Positions 1 through 11,862 of a stretch of DNA of 64,000 nucleotides are shown here, in pieces. The number at the start of each line of letters is the position of its first letter. Position 1 is the stretch's first letter. The notes under the pieces were generated by a model. That model had not been told where the DNA came from. It saw nothing but the letters and a program-made list of their open reading frames with translations, and did not search any database. The stretch comes from Dipetalonema caudispina (lineage: Eukaryota; Nematoda; Chromadorea; Rhabditida; Onchocercidae): positions 1 to 64,000 of the forward strand of contig JABVXV010000179.1 of the NCBI GenBank assembly GCA_013365325.1, given 5' to 3'. The translations under genes and the position numbers were made by a program.

Positions 1-2724
1 TTGATAACCTCAACTAAAGTTCAAGTTTAACTTTCCAAACATGCGAAAAAAGAAGATCGGGTGTAGAAAATCGTCAAATTTTTGTAACAATTTTCAATAG
101 CTATGCACAGTTTTCTATTGCATATTGTACGTACTTAAAAGAGGAAAGACGCAGTATTCGAAGGTTTACATATCCTGAAAGATTTAAACGGAAGTGAGTG
201 TCATATCACCGCTTCCTTTATCGCTCATCGTTCGATGCATTCAATACGGCAGCATTAAACAATTTTTTGAATAAAAGCTTTGGACTTGAGTAGATCCGAT
301 GTTTTCTATTCAATTTAATAAGCAAAGGGGGAGAAAGGTGAAGGACGCGGTTTTCTCCACACCTATCATGAACACTCATTCCTGTCTTGGCGGCTTACCG
401 CTGCATGGAAAAGGTACAGAATATGTCGAATTATTTGACATTTATCTTTAGTAGAAGTTTTTCACCTCCCTCCTTGCACATTTGGATGAACTCAGACTTA
501 GTATATATATATATATATATATATATATCCTTCCAGATTCATGTCCTGGTTAACTCATTTCATCCAGGATAGGCTTCTCTGAGTGGAATATTTGAATTTT
601 TCATAAAATGGGTGATGATGAAATCTTTTCTTTATTATTTTTCCCTAAGAAAGGCTTAAACAAAAAAATGATGGGCCAGGAAAATCTCATCACTCTTATT
701 GAAGGATGTACATTCGCATTCTTTCTCTATTATCAATTATAACACTCAGCTTGTTATGATTACTTTATAATTGAGGTTGACCTATTCTTTGTTTCAGAAA
801 ATACTTTCTAAGTATGTTGTTTTTCATATATGAAATTCTTGGAATTGATTTTGCACATAATCAAAGATTCAGTTTTACCACTACATATTCCATTTTCTAA
901 GTAAGGTACATAATTAGCCATAAATTTTTTAGCAAAGTCTACCTTCTTAGTCTTGTATCAATATATGGGGCAAATTGAACTATTGTAATTATAATAAATA
1001 TTTCATAGAAGTGCTCTCAGTTAATCTATCAAATGTTGGGAAGAAGAGGGGGAATTATAATTTATCTATTAATATGACACACTGAATCGCTTGAGGACGT
1101 TAGAAATATTATACAAAATATTAAATATTGCAATGGAATACGATAAATAAGATCTCATTTTAAGTGATGAATTCTTTGTTTACTATTCTCACTTCATATC
1201 TGTACTTTAAGAAATAGAATTGGTGAAGGTAAAGAGAAATTTCGGCTATCGTGGAACATACAACCTTATTCGTAGTTTTAGTAATAATTATTGGAGTATC
1301 AGTAACGGGTTAATACTAATTGTATCCTATAAATTAATATACCTTTTCTTGTTTTCACTAAGCCATAACCTTTTGTATATTCCTCAGTAAAACAAGAAGG
1401 TCAGATTTTTTGAGTATAACAAATCTCAGAGAATACTGTGCGTATTTTATGAAATTAAAGAATTTGGGATCATAGGAAATTATGTTATGCTTTACTATGT
1501 GAAAATAACTCAAAAGGGTTCTGTTCCAAGATTTGAGCTTTCCAAGTCCTTTGTCGATAAAGTATTAAGTTTTGCTTGAAAACAATATCCATCAGGTCAA
1601 ATTTTATTTGCAAGCGATTTGCAGGTCATCTTATAATGACCATAATGAGTATTATGCTAAGCGTGGTAGAATTTGTTAGCCATTTAAATTTTCATCACTC
1701 TTTTCGAACATTAAATTATACATAGTAAACAATGTTTCATCTTTCGCTTTTCCTCATCTCAACTACTTTTTATTCGTTTAAAAAGCTATTGTTGGATTGC
1801 GGTATTTTAAAATATAAACGTAAAACAGTAAGTACTTTAGTATTACTTTTGAGATAGAAAGATGGATGATCTAAATAATAAATGAATGTTGTAATGTTGT
1901 AGTAATGATTATTGCTTAGATTAATTATCATTTGTTAGAAATTAATTGTCTTTGATAAGAATTCCCATCAAATGTTTCTTTTCTGCAATGTTGCTTGTGG
2001 CAAAACATATTAATGGGCAGTCTTTAGCTGTTTCCATTTAGCACATTAATCCTCCAAATTTTGATTAAAATTAATCAAATTTTGCAACAGTTAAACTAAT
2101 TTGTCATAGCATAGTATGTTGTGAGAGTAGCATTTCTTAACTATATGGTCATACTGGCATTTACGGTTCGAAATTCCATATCATATCAGGTTAATATGAT
2201 ACGCTAGAATCGATTTGTGGTTAGGATAGATTTTTCACGTAAGTATAACGCTAGAAGAGATAAAGTGTTTCTCATATGGAATCCTAGAATTATGGTGTAT
2301 TGCTTTTATTTATCTATCTTCAGGTTTTATGACGATTAATTAAGTTGGGGAGGGGTGGGAGTGTTGGACAACAGAACGTCGGGATATTAGTAAATGACGT
2401 TTTACACGTTATTTGAACTTGTCTTGGCAACTTACTGCATCCTTCTGTTTCACAATTGTTGATGTCAGTTTATCTATACGATATTTCGGGCAATCTGAAT
2501 TAGCGTGTGACGTAAAAGGGTTTTGCGTATAGAGAGCTAGTTTCTAGAATGTAATGGTTATGCCAAGAACATTAGCAAAAATGGCACTCATTCATGGAAG
2601 CGTTCATACTTTAATTCATTTCAATTTCTTTCCAGAAAATTTACTATCAATTCGAGTTATCAGAAGAGTGTCAAGTAATTGTGGTACATCGGTTTTTTTC
2701 TATATTTGACTTGCGCAAACCGTA
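1..2724. other. Gene-poor flank upstream of AP-2 sigma
   Basis: AT-rich sequence without any exon chain I could support on either strand. It contains a (TA)n run near 502-528 and, close to the right end (2340-2540), a somewhat more G-rich patch that could be promoter sequence for the AP-2 sigma gene. Short open frames here carry no recognisable motif and no consistent splice phases. Confidence 0.5.
502..528. repeat. (TA)n microsatellite
   Basis: Uninterrupted alternating TA dinucleotides of about 27 bases in the gene-poor left flank. Confidence 0.95.
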
Positions 2725-3933
2725 ATGATACGATTTATTCTTATCCAGAATCGTGCAGGTAAAACTCGGTTGGCGAAATGGTACATGAACTTTGATAATG
2801 ATGAAAAGCAAAAACTGATAGAGGAAGTGCATGCTTGTGTGACGGTACGAGATGCGAAACATACGAATTTCGTAGAGGTAATTTTTTTTCTTCCTCTCTT
2901 TCTGTTGCTGCCAGTAATTGTTTGAAATATCACTAATAAAATCCCAATTAGTTTGGACTTGGAAGGAATAATCTGGTGATGAATGTTATGATTAAAGATT
3001 TCCGGAACATCATTTAGCAGCTTTAATGGGGAGGAATGGGAGTCGTGTTTGTTCTTAGGTTTAATTCTTGGAAATGAAAAGAATTAAGCAGCAAAAAACT
3101 CTCCATGTTAGATTAGATATGTTTGTCGAACAGTCATGTAGGTATCCGACGGAAACGTGAAACTCACAATAAGATTCTTTTTTTCAGTAGATTACAATGT
3201 TTTATTTTTCAGTTTCGAAATTTCAAAATAGTGTATCGGCGTTACGCTGGTTTGTATTTTTGCATTTGTGTTGACATACTAGACAATAATTTGTATTATC
3301 TGGAAGCAATACATAATTTTGTGGAAGTTTTAAATGAATATTTTCACAACGTCTGCGAACTTGATCTAGTCTTCAATTTTTACAAGGTATACATTTCTTC
3401 TGTTTCTTTCTTCGGTTTATTCATTCTTAAAAATGAATCATATAATTTGAGATAATGTCAGACTTCATTTCACATTGAAATACACTGTATGGTATGTCCT
3501 GAGCAGTGGAAAATTCCATTTTATGCCACTGTGCGTGGACTGCTCATCAGAATAATGTTTTGAAGAGGAGTACTAAATTTTGTATCACATTTCGGTACAT
3601 TACGATGCACCTTCCTGGACGTCGGAAAGTTACCCAAAGCAAGGGTGGTACATCTGTTAGAGAGATTCCACTGTAATAAAAATATAGAACATGTGTAATT
3701 CTGACTTGTCAAATTGATAACTTTTCGTTTTACTTTTTGATAGTCATATTTCTCTGGCATGTTGTATTCATCCATGTATTTTTTCCAGGGAAATCTTTAT
3801 GCAAAGTGATCTTTCTACGACCTTATTTTAGGTTTATACAGTTGTGGATGAAATGTTTTTGGCAGGTGAAATACGTGAAACTTCGCAAACTAAGGTGCTA
3901 AAACAATTGCTTATGCTTTCATCCTTGGAGTAA
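2725..3933 (+). CDS. aps-2: AP-2 clathrin adaptor complex, sigma subunit
   Basis: Small (sigma) chain of the plasma-membrane AP-2 adaptor. It helps bind dileucine cargo signals and supports clathrin-coated-pit formation. Three exons: 2725-2877, 3213-3386 and 3832-3933, all joined in phase 0 at GT-AG sites. The product is 142 residues, exactly the usual length of the family. It starts [20 protein letters not shown] and carries [37 protein letters not shown] and [15 protein letters not shown], the hallmark blocks of sigma-2, so it is sigma-2 rather than sigma-1 or sigma-3. The start is the only ATG that gives the invariant MIRF N-terminus. No acceptor lies immediately upstream. Neighbours are gene-poor DNA on the left and about 5 kb of apparently non-coding DNA on the right. 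Identification is very secure because similarity runs end to end. Confidence 0.98.
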
Positions 3934-6730
3934 CTGGATAGTTTCTCTACGAGGAATTGAGTGGTCTCCCAGGTGATCATTGTATGTTTACAGTTTTATT
4001 CATTTATTCATTCTTGAGGACAGTGAATCTTCCTCACAACAATTTTTCAATTGATTTGTATTTTCATTCGATAGGAAAGATTGGCTTAGTCTTCTTATTT
4101 AATATTAAAAGTCGTTGGAATGCAGCGAATGCATGATCCAAAACAATGTTTGTTTTGACGTGTCACAGCAATTCGATGAGAATGTGGAAGAAATTTCTTA
4201 AGTTTTAAATGTTTTAGATTGTGCTGAGAAGGAATAAGCACGCGGCTCAAACCGAATGCTCCGAGCAAGATGGAATCTACAAATAATCGATCGTTCATCG
4301 TTTAGTTTTTCTTTCTTCTTTTTCTTTTCTTTATAATATTTAGTTTTATTTCATTTTTTTATTACAAATTCGAAGTTTTTTTACTGCCTCATTATATTGC
4401 TGTTGCAGAACATCAAATTTCTCTTTATAAATAAACAGTTCATTTGTTTAATAGCTGCTCGCTGGAATTCATATGGACTACTTTGTTTACTTTTTGTGTC
4501 ATGAAATTGTAATTCAGTGATTGTTTATTATTAAGTTCCTTTATGGTGTCGTTGTTATTGTAGCTATAATACATATAACAGATGTCTCAAAATGACATAT
4601 TATTTTGTGAAGATGGAAATTTTACCTGACTATGTTTTGTGTTTGTAAATAACGGATAGAATATATACAGCTGAATGAGGGACCGTTTCACTGTTGAGCT
4701 TGTAAGAAATCGAACTAAGAGAGTAGTCCAAACATTCTTCTTCCTGAACATTTCGGAATGAGTTATCGTTCATAGTAGTATAAGTACAGGAGAAATGATC
4801 GCCGGTACGTTAGTGTGAATGTAAAAATGGATGATTGCTTGTGGAATCTTACAGTGGAAATTGGTTTAAGTATTAAATAACGTGTAATTTTATTATATTC
4901 TAAAGCTTCCTCCCTTATCTTTTCCTCATTGGTTCTCCTTCTTTTCGATTCTTCTGAGTGACAAAGAAGAAATTATCATTTTTGCAAAGGATTTGTTAGG
5001 ATTTTAAGCTATTTTTTGTTGCCCAAGCCTTGAACTGACAGCGGTAAGGTTGAGTTGATTCTGCTGAATTCGGATGGTGTTACTTGGGAATTCTTTCAAT
5101 AAGTTGGATTTTGCTTAATCATTTAGTCAAGAAATTTGTTACTATTGATCGTATGATTTAATCATCTCCACAAAAACTTGAAAAATTATTTTCTAGTAAT
5201 ATTATTGAATTAAGTATACTAATTCCTGCTTATCTTCAATGATTTTTATATATTTGATTAAGGATATTGCTACGAAAATGTATTCATGAGATTTCAATAG
5301 TGCTAAAATAGTAATACATCTTGTTTTGAACAAAATATAGTTTTAGCTTGGGAAGGAAGATTAAAATTAATAATGCAACAAAAAGGCAGGCCAATTATCA
5401 GTATGGACTGCCATTTGATGAAGACTGTTGGTCTTTCGAATTTCTTTGTTTCAGCTTTTGATGTTTTGTATATTTTCTTGGTACTGAACTTTTTTTCTGT
5501 TACCATGTCAAAAACCAGATCACGAAACTGAACAGTCGTTTAAGGACGAATAAGTTATACCTAAACAGTAATTTCATGAAAATCTGTCTCCTGCTTTTCG
5601 CTCATGGACCGTAAATTTGACGTGAACATAAAATGTCTGAAATTCGTCTAACAAAGGTGTGTAGCCAGGAAGTCGGGAATATCCCCCAGTGAAGTAACTA
5701 CACAAACAACCCCGAAAGTCCAATAAAATTACTGATGAAAGGCATGTGAATCATACTAATGTTAGCTTTTCAAAATTTTTGCTATTTTTTAATGTTCAAT
5801 ATGAGCTTCTATGTCATGAAATTGCTTAAAGATATATTCAAAGGTCAAATAAAGGTTATTCAAATGTAGCAGCAAAATTTTTTTGAAACTTTCACATACA
5901 GGTATCGAACTGTAAGAAATATTGCTCATACGGAATTTGATGTGTTTTTCTGGTCGGGGGAAGAAACGATATTATTTTGGGATGAATTTTCCAATTGTAA
6001 GCATGAACTACTAGAGATTAATTTGCATGTTGATTTGTACAGTAAGACGACTGAATATTAGGACATTTGCACTACCGGACACATACTATTCATCCGGGTG
6101 GATTTTCTGGATGAGGTCGTTAGAATACTTTCAGTGATTTTGGAACTGGATCATGTGGATGATGTTTAAGTCAGAAATCAGAATGAGTCTGGAATTTATT
6201 AGGTTTAACAAAGGACCATATTTGGTAAATTTAAACAGTTGCAGTTTTTGAGTTGCGTAAACGTTGAAAACAGCTGATAGACAGTTCTTTGGAATAACTA
6301 TCATAAAGTTGTTCGACCTCACACAACGAGTATATCGATTTCGACGTTACTTGCACGATTACCGAAAGGCAATTTTTTGGAAAATCCGGAACTGAGTCAT
6401 TACACTTTGAAAACGAATAAGCAGATGATATCACAACAGCTAAATGTCGTGGAAATTTTTATTTTATGGTAGAAGAAATTTATAGTTTTTACGAAGATAG
6501 TACAGTCTTCTCAATTGTGTATTATGACAAGTAGTTGAATATAGAATTTATTGAGTAACAGAGCAATTAATACCTGCAGACGTTGTATTATGATTTGGAG
6601 AAGCTGTGGTAATCTCATATAGGAATCACTGAGATGACTGTTAGTTGGAAGCTTTAAGTGTAAGGAAAAGTAAGTATTGATTTCGTAAGTAAATGAGTGC
6701 TTAAAAACCTATAACCTTGTAACTGATGTC

Positions 6731-6736
<6 letters not shown>

Positions 6737-6769
<33 letters not shown>
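6737..6769. repeat. (TG)n microsatellite
   Basis: About 16 uninterrupted TG dinucleotides in intergenic DNA, preceded by a short TA run. Confidence 0.95.
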
Positions 6770-6789
6770 AGTGTCTACAACAAGCAAAT

Positions 6790-6950
6790 GATTGTAATCC
6801 TACAGTAAGTATGGATAACAAAAGACACTGTGTTGCAATCTTAGCTTAAGCATAAGGAACAAAGAAATGGTATTATCAATCCTATTTTAAGCATATACAA
6901 CAAAAGTATATCCTGTAGTAATCCTATCTTGGGCAAGGATGAGAATATGC
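6790..6950. repeat. Degenerate short tandem repeat
   Basis: Three to four imperfect units of roughly 40-45 bases, each containing a variant of AATCCTATCTTAAGCATA followed by an A-rich stretch. Copies differ by many substitutions. A related fragment (TGTGTTGCAATCTTAG) occurs here at about 6830 and again near 8530. No coding content. Confidence 0.4.
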
Positions 6951-8910
6951 TAAATTATTTATGTTAAACAATTTATAAGATGATTTGATTTAATTAGAAA
7001 TGTAACACAAATTATTTATTTAGAATATATTATCCCAAATTTCGCGACATTTATTTGAGTTTCGCGACAGTCAACGAAATTTTCTTCCCCAGTGTTGTCC
7101 TTCATTTTTTTGGCTCAACTGCAAACTCGCTTATAATATCACTAAAAATCTGCCTTCTATCTTTGCAAGAAATGTTTCGCATTTGGCATTTTTGGATTTG
7201 GCCAACAAGTACATCAACCTAATATTACATTTCTTTAAATGAATTTCTGCTTTTTTATTCCGAAATTTGTTTCAGTAATATTTTTAATTCTTGTTAAAGA
7301 TAGATGATTGCTGTTGAAACGTGGAAAAGGATGGGATATATTAACAAGTGAAAGAATATTATATGTATATTTGAAAGTCCTACAAACTTTTCTTCTCTTG
7401 TTCTTAATGTTTCTTTCTAATCTAAATTTAAGCAACTTCAGATGAACTGTGGATTCAGTTTGTTAGCGGAGATTCTTGCTTGTATCAGTCATAAATTCTT
7501 TGGACTTGAATAAGTGCGATCTAAAGATAGCCTGCGATTTCTTTACTTCCATTTAGAGAAGATAAGGCAGAATGTGAATAATGCTGATTGTAAGAAATAA
7601 AAGTTTGTGAGAACGACCTGTGTGAAGAAGGATGATATGATTTGTTATCGAAAAGGAGCGAAGATTTAGTTGAGTCTAAACTTTTCATTTTTTATTCGTT
7701 ACTTGAAGGTTCTGGAAATTTCTTGAATGGAAGTTTTCAATCAGAATCCAAAAGTTCAAGTTTCCCATCAGCAAAGTAAAAGTTAAAAACAAAAAAAAAA
7801 AGAATTACTCTTTCTTTTCTTTTCCAGAAAGAGATCAGTAATGCTTGTAACGATAACAGAATATTGAAGTAATGATTTCAAATTGCATGAAATGACCCTC
7901 ACATGTTTAATTTGCCCCTCTTGAACTTTATATTCGTCATATGCTGAAATGATCGTTCGCCTCACAATTTGATGATTTCTACGGGTCAAGAATTGTGGGA
8001 TTTACGTGAAATGCAGGAATAAAATGTAATACAGTGAATAATAACAATAATATAATCGTTAAGTGGATGAATCACAGTTGCGAACTATTTCATTCTACCC
8101 AATTTTTATTGACTTTCGGCTGTGCAATCATAATTTGATGTTAAAAAAAAGAATTGTTTCTGCAGTCAGCAACACAAATTTTATTCTTCATCGCGTCGAG
8201 CTTAAACTTAGAATTGTTGTTGATCGTAATCGTTTTTGCTTTTGATATTTTTGAAAATGATATTTCGATTACTTTCTTTAATCTTTTTATCTATCTCGGT
8301 ATAAAAAATTAAATATTGCGGCAGATGAAATTTTTCATTAAATTGGCGAAAAAGATTTAAGAAATATAGCGTTCGCACTTCTCTTATATTTATTATACAC
8401 AATTATTCCATTATTTTCGCAAGAGTCGAAGTGTTATCAGTCAGATTTTGTTATTAATTATCTTAAAAAGCTTAAAAAGCAAGGTATCGATGTGCTGTAG
8501 TAGTATATTAACTACAGAATCATCCAACTGTGTTGCAATCTTAGAGTATGCCATCGATCCGAAATACTGTATTATCGCGATCCTGCGAATTACCTTGCAT
8601 TAAAAAACAGCATGGAGAACCGTGGTGGTAGTGGAGTGTAATTAGACTAACCTTCAAAACATTCATCAGCACTGTTAATGAGAGCAGGAAGAATAAATTG
8701 TTTTGTATGACTAAACAACTCTGCGAACATTAATTGCACTTGTGTGATGCTTGTAATTCGACAGGAAAGTAGTCGAATATGCTTGAAAAGAATCAAACAA
8801 TGATCGACCGCTTTTAATTATCCAAGTTCCTCGTTCGGATGAACAGACGTAAACATTTTGAAAAGGAAATTTATTAGTACATGAAGGGTACTGATAAATC
8901 GTCGTCTATC

Positions 8911-11862
8911 TTATCCTTGTTTTCTCTTGCTATTTCTCTGCAAATAGCGTAAAGAAAAAACTTCGATTTGCAACTTTGCGCACATTTCCCGTACCTGAAA
9001 AGGATTTTTTCCGTATTCAGTGAAGCCGAAGTGTGATCACATAGTCTGAAGTGAAATGCAACAGAAGTAGACTTACTATGCAAGAAAAGTAGTGCACATA
9101 TGCAACGAACAGTAACAGTGCCAACATTCTCAACAGAAGTAATTCTCCAGCTGCACTTAGAATATTCGATATTGATATGAGCGCAGCTGCACAATACAAC
9201 ATCACTTCCATGTTGCACATTTGACCACGAGAAGCACTTATCTGGTAGATTAGCAATCGACTCTGAAAATCTTATTGCAACTTGGGGTTAGATGGAATGC
9301 TTTAACTTTTCTTTTTCTTCCCTTAATGATTCAGTGGGATTCAGAAACAGTAACCTGAATTTAGAAAAGTAGAAAGCGAATGAGAATTAGAACAGCATCT
9401 AACTGTTGCTGTGTAAATCAGATAAGAAATGAAGGAAGTAAAATGATTGCTATCTTGGAAAATAGAGGGCTTACAAATTAGCTATTTTCTTCTAACCTTT
9501 AGTATTACAGTAAATAAGTAACTTTCAGCTTGATATAGCATAGATAAAATGGATGTTTAGGAAACCGTTTTTTAGCTAGAAGTAAATGCAAGAGGGAACC
9601 GTCGCGTAAATGTTGCTGTTTTCATGTATTCTACAACTGCCTAACGTTGACAGTAATAATTTTTAGTTCGAACTACTCTCGAATTATTTCATCAGCTATC
9701 GATTGAAAAATATAACACATCTCTTCGGTACCATACATACAATGTGGTACCATGAAGCCCACTGCATTCCATTTCGTGACATAACAAATGCTGATATGTA
9801 TATTGATAAAATCCTAGGAATGCTACTGACAGTAAAATATGTTTGGATAGAAGAGGTCGCTGAAGGTATTGCCAACAAGTAAAACTTACATTGATATTCG
9901 CGCTAACTGTTGTAAAGGTGAATAAGAAAACAGGCAAATCACGGTAAAGTACTTTGCCCGGTGAAAATAAAGCCCATAAGAGCGCAGCTACGTTTAGTTC
10001 AATGGCTGGAATAATCGGTCGGATCGAATCGATTATATCCTGCTGCAATTCCTTTGTATGTTATCGGCTGGTTGAATTATAGACAAGGTATGGCAAGAAA
10101 AAAAAATTTGAACCTTTTTCGAGACCGGTCTCGAGACATAGAATTGGTAGATGCGGTACAAAGAAGATAAAATGCCGACCATACAAAGCACTGAAATAAG
10201 TATCGAGAAGTGGAACGATGAGTTTGCCCTACAACGTCATCGCTTGTTTGACTTACTGACAAGGCTAATTCGGTATTAGAAAAACACTTAAGTGTATAAT
10301 TTGATTTTCTCTTCCTAAACTATTTGATAGCTTAGAAAATTAATGTTACCGTTAAAAATGAACAGAACTAGGTTACATACTCTCCACTGACCGAACACAT
10401 ACGCTGTGACCAAATTGTCACCATCGAAGAAGGTCAATACATGCAATAAAGGTGCCACCTGTAAAAGTATCTTTGTTTTATTGTCCGACCGACTACACGA
10501 AGGCAAACTGCGTCACTGCACCGTGGTTCGAAGACTCACTGATGAAGCAAGCTTCAAGCCCTCAGCAATTGGAATGAGCTGAACGTGCTGTACTGCAAGT
10601 GAAAGAATCCGTCGTTGCCAGGATCACATATCTTTTTCGAGAAATTCAACAATTTCACTTACGTAAATTCCTTCATAGCACCACATAATATGTAAAATAT
10701 TGGTAGTGTATTGTTCCCAGAAGTTAATTGTGTAAGAAGCCAGCATTTCAATCAGCAACAGAAATGAGCATAAGGGTGAAATGCTGTAAGTATTAATCAA
10801 TTTAATGTTGCATTAAAAGAAGATGGACTGAATCTGAATAAGAGAAACTGGGAGCTAAAATTTACCGGGAATCATTCTCGTCGAAGGGCGCAAATAATGT
10901 CATGATGAATGGAAGTGGTTTACATCCATCCAATGCATGATCAACTGCAAGCAATAATTTCCATTTTGAGAATAATGGATGATTGGTCAAGTGTCAGCTC
11001 TTCAAAGGATATTTTCAGCCATTACATAAATTCTTTTCCCTCTAGGTTCAACAAATAGTTGGAAGTTTTTCTATATTCCAAGAAAATGTAAAACTTACAA
11101 AATTCTCCAAGTGGACTATCTGATGATGTTCGCCGTGCTTGCATTCCATCAAGTCCATCGTATACTTGGCTCCAAAATGCAGATATAGCAGTAATCATCC
11201 AAACCCATCTTGGTATGGCACATAAAATTCAAATTTGTATTACAGTACTAAATCTGTCAATTGTGATGCAATTAATGTATAACTTTAGAAAACAGCGACT
11301 AACAAACCTGAATTGGGAACTGAACCACAAAATATATTGTAGTCGTAATATAAAATGATTAAGTAAGGTAGAACGATGAGAATGAAGCTCAACATTGTTA
11401 ATGCATTTGGTGCTATCCATTTCGGATGATACTGTAAAGATGGATATTGTATGTGACCGAAAAGTAGAATTTCTCTACTGGTACACCAATCATATTTGAT
11501 TAATTTCCATTTAGATAATATAATAGATCAAAGTGTATTACGCTGATCACAAATTTTGTGAATGTTGAGAAGGGTTATCATTCAATTTTGCATTTCGGGA
11601 TGAAAGTTAGTCAAGACTTCAAATCGAATGTGTAATAGTAGCAACAACAGTAGCAGTGTGTTGTTGATTGTAATATTGAAGTTATTTATTGTAAAAAAAA
11701 ATTTGTTATCAGCAGTACCTCGATGAACCAGTTCCAGAATGGTGAATTCATGTAAGCGGTTATGGGCCCATGAGTAATTACTTTGTACTGAAAAAGAAAA
11801 GAAAACGACAAGAGGTGAGATATAAGTAAAGTTTGCTATGCAATACTTACTGTCACTGACAT
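8911..11862 (-). CDS. Choline/ethanolamine phosphotransferase (CEPT/EPT family)
   Basis: Integral membrane CDP-alcohol phosphotransferase making phosphatidylcholine or phosphatidylethanolamine from CDP-choline or CDP-ethanolamine plus diacylglycerol (ER/Golgi, Kennedy pathway). Twelve exons, high to low: 11851-11862, 11719-11787, 11304-11431, 11099-11208, 10866-10944, 10663-10783, 10540-10587, 10377-10458, 10114-10190, 9890-10042, 9077-9262, 8911-8994; 382 residues, normal for the family. The catalytic motif D-G-x2-A-R-x8-G-x3-D-x3-D is complete across the exon 4/5 junction (DGMQARRTSSDSPLGEFFDH then ALD). Other family blocks are PFWNWFIE, WIAPNALTM, FWEQYTT, TTVSANIN and the C-terminal AKLQIEVFSLRY. 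Many hydrophobic segments fit about ten membrane spans. The donor of exon 8 is uncertain: a better-looking GTATGT site lies 4 bases upstream, but the chosen one keeps the LYRIYQFYVSRP block in frame. The sequence does not settle choline versus ethanolamine preference. Confidence 0.9.

Larger units (their letters stand above)
3934..8910. other. Large intergenic stretch
   Basis: About 5 kb between AP-2 sigma (+) and the CEPT-like gene (-). I found no chain of exons with agreeing phases or a recognisable protein. It contains a (TG)n microsatellite at 6737-6769, a weak degenerate tandem repeat just after it (about 6790-6950) and AT-rich filler. The open frames present are short and have low-complexity, phenylalanine- or lysine-rich translations typical of chance frames in AT-rich DNA. 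Confidence 0.5.
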
